From NCBI GenBank assembly GCA_030598905.1, contig JAUVPA010000055.1, positions 1 through 9,188 of the forward strand: DNA of 9,188 nucleotides, given 5' to 3'. Source of the stretch: Acidimicrobiia bacterium (GTDB lineage Bacteria > Actinomycetota > Acidimicrobiia > Spongiisociales > UBA5794). This document shows positions 6,235-9,188 of this stretch, piece after piece; positions within the stretch are counted from its first letter, which is position 1, and each line of letters begins with the position of its first letter. The notes beneath the pieces were generated by a model, which was not told the DNA's origin, made no database searches, and saw only the letters and a list, made by a program, of their open reading frames with translations. The position numbers and the translations under genes are program-made.

Positions 6235-8064
6235 ATGCTGCGGCGTCCCCCCTCGTCCGAGATTCCCGACTCTCCTGGTGTCTATCGCTTCCGCGACACC
6301 CACGGCGCAGTGCTCTACGTCGGCAAGGCCAAGTCGCTGCGCAAACGATTGGCCAACTACTTCGCTCGGGACCTCCAAGTCCGTACCCGAGTGATGGTGG
6401 ACTCGGCGGAGTCTGTCGATTGGATCGTCACCGACAACGAAGTGGCGGCGATCATGCTCGAGTTCTCGCTGGTGCAGGAGCACCAGCCGCGATTCAATAT
6501 CCGGCTTCGTGATGACAAGAGCTTTCCCTACCTCGCCATCACCCGCCACCAGGAGTGGCCGCGTGCGCTGGTGATACGCGGAAAGCGACGCAAGGGCATC
6601 CAATACTTCGGTCCCTACGCACACGCGTACGCGATTCGCCAGACACTCGACCTGCTACTCAGGACTTTTCCCGTGCGGACGTGCACGGACGCGAAGTTCT
6701 CCCGCCACGAGGCGGCGGGCAGGCCGTGCTTGTTGTTCCACATCGAACGCTGCTCCGGGCCTTGCGTCGGTGAGGTGGACGTCGGTCGGTACGGAGATCA
6801 TGTTGACGGCCTCGCCGGGTTCCTGAAGGGAGACACAGATACGGTTGTCGCTCGGCTGGAGGCCACCATGTACCAAGCTGCCGAGGAGCAGCAGTACGAG
6901 CAGGCAGCTCGCTCCCGCGATCAGCTGGCGGCGGTGCGCAAGGCGATGGCCCGTCAGGAACTGGTCACGGAGAAGCGAGAGAACTTCGATGTGATCGCCT
7001 TCACTGAGGACGATCTCGAGATCGTCCTCAGTGTTCTCAACATCCGGAGGGGCCGCGTGACAGGCCAGACGACGACCGTTGTCGACCGCGTCGAGGATGT
7101 CACATCGTCCGGTTTCGTCGCCGTGATTCTCCGCCAGATGTACGGCGGCGACGAGCCGCCGCGAACCATCCTGTGCCAAGAGCTACCCGACGAGCCCGAT
7201 GTCTGGGAGGACTGGCTTCGGCAACGCCGTGGCGGGCCGGTTTCGCTCCGGGTGCCTCAACGGGGTGCGAAGCGACGGGTGATGGAGACGGCGCACGCCA
7301 ATGCCGTTGAGGAGTTCGCGAGGCATCGCCTGCGTCGCCATTCGGACCACAACGCTAGAGCAAAGGCTCTCAACAGCCTCCAAGAAATGCTCGATCTACC
7401 CGACGCTCCACTCCGCATCGAGTGTTACGACATCTCCACCATCCAGGGTCGCGACACCGTGGGTTCGATGGTCGTTTTCGAGGACGGTCTTCCCAAGAAG
7501 TCCGATTACCGCCGCTTCAAGGTCCGGTCCGTCGAAGGTCAGGATGACTTGGCTTCGATGGAGGAGGTTCTCCGACGTCGATTCACCGCGTACCTCGCCG
7601 ATTCTGCCCTCCCGGTCGAGGAACGTGGGAGGTTTGCCTATCCACCATCACTCGTGGTCGTCGACGGTGGGGCAGGGCAACTCAGCCGTGCCGTCAAGGT
7701 CCTCACCGAGCTCGATCTGGACATCCCCGTGATCGGCCTCGCGAAGAAGCTCGAAGAGGTCTATCTCCCCGGACAGTCGGATCCTCTTTCGATCCCTCGG
7801 AGCGAAGAAGCCCTCTATCTGCTGCAGCGAGTTCGTGATGAAGCGCACCGCTTTGCCATCATGTATCACCGCATTCTCCGCGGAAAGCGAATGGTCGACT
7901 CAGTCCTCGACGATGTCATCGGTGTTGGCCCCAGGCGCAAGAAGGCTCTTCTGAGAGAGTTCGGTTCGCTCAAGCGGATGCGCGCGGCGTCGAAAGACGA
8001 GCTCGCTGGAGTTGTCCCCGATAACGTCGCGTCCGTCCTCTACGTGGCCCTACACGAGGGATGA
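6235..8064 (+). CDS. uvrC: Excinuclease ABC subunit C (UvrC), dual-incision nuclease
   Basis: UvrC cuts the damaged strand on both sides of the UvrB-marked lesion. The 609-residue protein is full length. The N-terminal GIY-YIG domain (about 13-90) makes the 3' cut: G15-V-Y17, Y28-V-G, K31, R38, Y42 and catalytic-type E76. Four cysteines C150, C165, C173 and C177 match the iron-sulfur cluster set of UvrC, though the first gap is longer than in E. coli. A UVR domain (about 203-237) contacts UvrB. The RNase H-like domain for the 5' cut has D399 (CYDIS), D438 (GQDDLASM), D477 (VVDGGAGQ) and H538 (EAHRFA). Helix-hairpin-helix DNA-binding motifs end the protein (IGVGPRRKKALLREFGS). The start lacks a Shine-Dalgarno sequence but gives the expected PDSPGVYRFRD N-terminus. 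Codons 256-267 contain a perfect palindrome. Confidence 0.98.
   Translation: MLRRPPSSEIPDSPGVYRFRDTHGAVLYVGKAKSLRKRLANYFARDLQVRTRVMVDSAESVDWIVTDNEVAAIMLEFSLVQEHQPRFNIRLRDDKSFPYLAITRHQEWPRALVIRGKRRKGIQYFGPYAHAYAIRQTLDLLLRTFPVRTCTDAKFSRHEAAGRPCLLFHIERCSGPCVGEVDVGRYGDHVDGLAGFLKGDTDTVVARLEATMYQAAEEQQYEQAARSRDQLAAVRKAMARQELVTEKRENFDVIAFTEDDLEIVLSVLNIRRGRVTGQTTTVVDRVEDVTSSGFVAVILRQMYGGDEPPRTILCQELPDEPDVWEDWLRQRRGGPVSLRVPQRGAKRRVMETAHANAVEEFARHRLRRHSDHNARAKALNSLQEMLDLPDAPLRIECYDISTIQGRDTVGSMVVFEDGLPKKSDYRRFKVRSVEGQDDLASMEEVLRRRFTAYLADSALPVEERGRFAYPPSLVVVDGGAGQLSRAVKVLTELDLDIPVIGLAKKLEEVYLPGQSDPLSIPRSEEALYLLQRVRDEAHRFAIMYHRILRGKRMVDSVLDDVIGVGPRRKKALLREFGSLKRMRAASKDELAGVVPDNVASVLYVALHEG
7002..7033. 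repeat. Perfect 32-nt palindrome inside uvrC
   Basis: The left arm cactgaggacgatctc (7002-7017) is followed with no spacer by its exact reverse complement (7018-7033); the symmetry breaks on both sides (T7001 against T7034). It encodes TEDDLEIVLS plus the flanking codons, in the linker between the UVR domain and the RNase H-like domain. In single-stranded form or in mRNA it could fold into a stem of about 14 bp with a 4-nt loop. A weaker outer pair, gagaac (6979-6984) and gttctc (7033-7038), touches it. Confidence 0.95.
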
Positions 8065-8076
8065 TCAGCACGATGG

Positions 8077-8994
8077 ATGAACGACATGGTTGACGAATCG
8101 ACTCCCGATCCTCACGACGCCACGGTTGTGGTTATCACGGGCATGTCGGGTGCGGGTAAATCGGGTGCGGCGAACGTGCTCGAAGATCTCGGCTACTTCG
8201 TGGTGGAGAACCTTCCCCCGGCGCTCGTCGGCGAGGTCGTCGACAGGGCGGGAGTTGTCGACGGGCTTCGGCCGCGGGCGGCGGTCGTGGTCGACTCGAG
8301 GGGTGGCCTCACCGCCGACGACTTGGACGACGCGATCATCGGTCTCGAAGGCAGAGGCATACACACCATCATCCTCTTCCTCGACGCCGACGACGCAACG
8401 CTCGTCAAACGTTACGAGGAAGTGCGGCGGCCGCATCCGGTCGATGCCTCCACACTCGGGGAGTCCATAGCCGAGGAACGGCACGGTCTCGAAGAGGTAA
8501 GGGCCGCGGCCGATGTTGTCATCGACACGTCTGACCTCAGCGTTCACGATCTGCGCCGAAGGATCGAAGATGCATTCACTCGCGATCTCAGCTTCCGCAG
8601 CATGCGCGTCGACGTCACCTCGTTTGGTTTCAAGCGCGGAACGCCGCGGGTCGTGGACGTCATGTTCGACGTTCGGTTCCTCCCCAACCCTCATTGGCTT
8701 CCCGAGCTTCGACCTCTCACCGGGCTCGACTCCAGCGTTCGCGAGTATGTGCTCGGAAACGCCGACGCCCAGAAGTTCGTTGCCGATGTCGGCAGCATGC
8801 TCGACTTCCTGTTGCCCCGCTACGAGGCGGAGGGAAAGTCATATCTCACGATTGCGATCGGGTGTACCGGAGGCCGCCACCGGTCGGTAGCCATTGCGGA
8901 GTCGGTCGCCGACCACATTCGGTCCCGGGCAATAGACGTGACGGTTCATCACCGCGACGCCGGCCTGAGCGGGGACGAAGCACATAGACACTGA
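8077..8994 (+). CDS. rapZ: RapZ family nucleotide-binding protein
   Basis: RapZ-family proteins (formerly YvcJ/YhbJ) bind nucleotides. In enterobacteria RapZ is an RNA-binding adaptor that controls GlmS and so amino-sugar supply for the cell wall; the role in actinobacteria is less clear. The 305-residue protein has Walker A GMSGAGKS (22-29), followed by the family hallmark LEDLGYFVVENLP (usually DNLP or similar), the strand VVVDSRGG, and VDVTSFGFKRGTPR plus FDVRFLPNPHW, both typical of the family. Near the C-terminus is IGCTGGRHRSV (C263-H268), where family members often have GGQHRS or GGKHRS. The start is uncertain: ATG at 8077 is 12 nt after the uvrC stop, with GAGGG (8056-8060) somewhat far upstream; an in-frame ATG at 8086 is also possible and loses nothing conserved. 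It is probably co-transcribed with uvrC and yvcK. Confidence 0.96.
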   Translation: MNDMVDESTPDPHDATVVVITGMSGAGKSGAANVLEDLGYFVVENLPPALVGEVVDRAGVVDGLRPRAAVVVDSRGGLTADDLDDAIIGLEGRGIHTIILFLDADDATLVKRYEEVRRPHPVDASTLGESIAEERHGLEEVRAAADVVIDTSDLSVHDLRRRIEDAFTRDLSFRSMRVDVTSFGFKRGTPRVVDVMFDVRFLPNPHWLPELRPLTGLDSSVREYVLGNADAQKFVADVGSMLDFLLPRYEAEGKSYLTIAIGCTGGRHRSVAIAESVADHIRSRAIDVTVHHRDAGLSGDEAHRH

Positions 8995-9188
8995 GGCACA
9001 ACTCCTCCTCGAGGCGCTCGAGATCGATGCGTCGGGCCCCCACGTCGTTGCCATAGGTGGTGGACATGGGCTCGCCCAGGCGCTCGAGGCCGTCCGCGCG
9101 TACGCCGGCCGCATCGACGCTGTGGTCTCGGTAGCCGACGATGGCGGCTCATCGGGGCGTCTGGCTCCGGCCCTCGACATTCCGCCTC
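8984..9188 (+). CDS. yvcK: YvcK/CofD-like gluconeogenesis factor, 5' part only, start codon unclear
   Basis: The frame encodes VVAIGGGHGLAQALEAV and then VVSVADDGGSSGRL, which are hallmark segments of the YvcK (GlnR/CofD-like) family. These bind UDP-sugars in studied members and are needed for normal cell shape and growth on gluconeogenic carbon. The gene runs off the window at 9188. Coding-like sequence (TEAQLLLEALEIDASGPH) precedes the GGGHG motif, yet from the in-frame stop at 8966-8968 to that motif there is no ATG, GTG, TTG or CTG. The best candidate is ATA at 8984, nine bases after GGGG (8971-8974), overlapping the rapZ stop by 11 nt; ACG at 8975 is another. The first ordinary in-frame start is GTG at 9122, which would remove the GGGHG motif and is unlikely. 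Position after rapZ strongly supports the identity. Confidence 0.88.
   Translation, partial: MDTEAQLLLEALEIDASGPHVVAIGGGHGLAQALEAVRAYAGRIDAVVSVADDGGSSGRLAPALDIPP

Noticed and set aside
9122..9188. GTG at 9122 as the yvcK start
   Set aside because: It would remove the conserved GGGHG nucleotide-binding segment encoded upstream in the same frame, so it cannot be the true start of a functional protein.

Overview
The window looks like an ordinary chromosomal stretch of a high-GC actinobacterium. The most likely group is Acidimicrobiia or a related uncultured lineage. This rests on the actinobacterial flavour of the proteins (for example GSGKSATVAWLIE at the UvrB Walker A) and on the order uvrB-uvrA-uvrC-rapZ-yvcK, with a probable coaE end upstream. 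The taxonomic call is inference from gene order and protein style, not from a search. All supported genes lie on the + strand and fill nearly the whole window.

Layout: (1) positions 1-62 hold the last codons of an upstream gene, probably coaE. (2) 41-125 is a large inverted repeat built from 14-nt units; it overlaps the end of that gene and fills the gap before uvrB. (3) uvrB, 138-2177. (4) A 131-nt gap with a second, unrelated inverted repeat built from 7-nt units. (5) uvrA, 2309-5134, overlapping by 4 nt a SAM-dependent methyltransferase gene, 5131-5862. (6) A small acidic unknown protein, 5956-6180, with a strong ribosome binding site. (7) uvrC, 6235-8064, apparently with its own leaderless-type promoter and with a perfect 32-nt palindrome inside its coding sequence. 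(8) rapZ, 8077-8994, followed by the 5' part of yvcK, which runs off the window and has no ordinary start codon.

How the genes work together: UvrA finds bulky DNA damage and loads UvrB, and UvrC makes the two incisions, so the whole damage-recognition and incision set of nucleotide excision repair is in one place. The methyltransferase and the small protein sit between uvrA and uvrC; their link to repair is only positional. RapZ and YvcK belong to the widely conserved rapZ-yvcK(-whiA) block tied to cell-envelope and central-carbon control, and their closeness to uvrC is the usual actinobacterial arrangement.

I found no CRISPR array, transposase, phage gene, toxin-antitoxin pair or RNA gene, and no convincing novel multi-gene system. 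The points most worth a second look are the perfect palindrome in uvrC, the two repeat-built hairpins on either side of uvrB, the missing zinc ligands and altered signature motif in UvrA, and the missing yvcK start codon.
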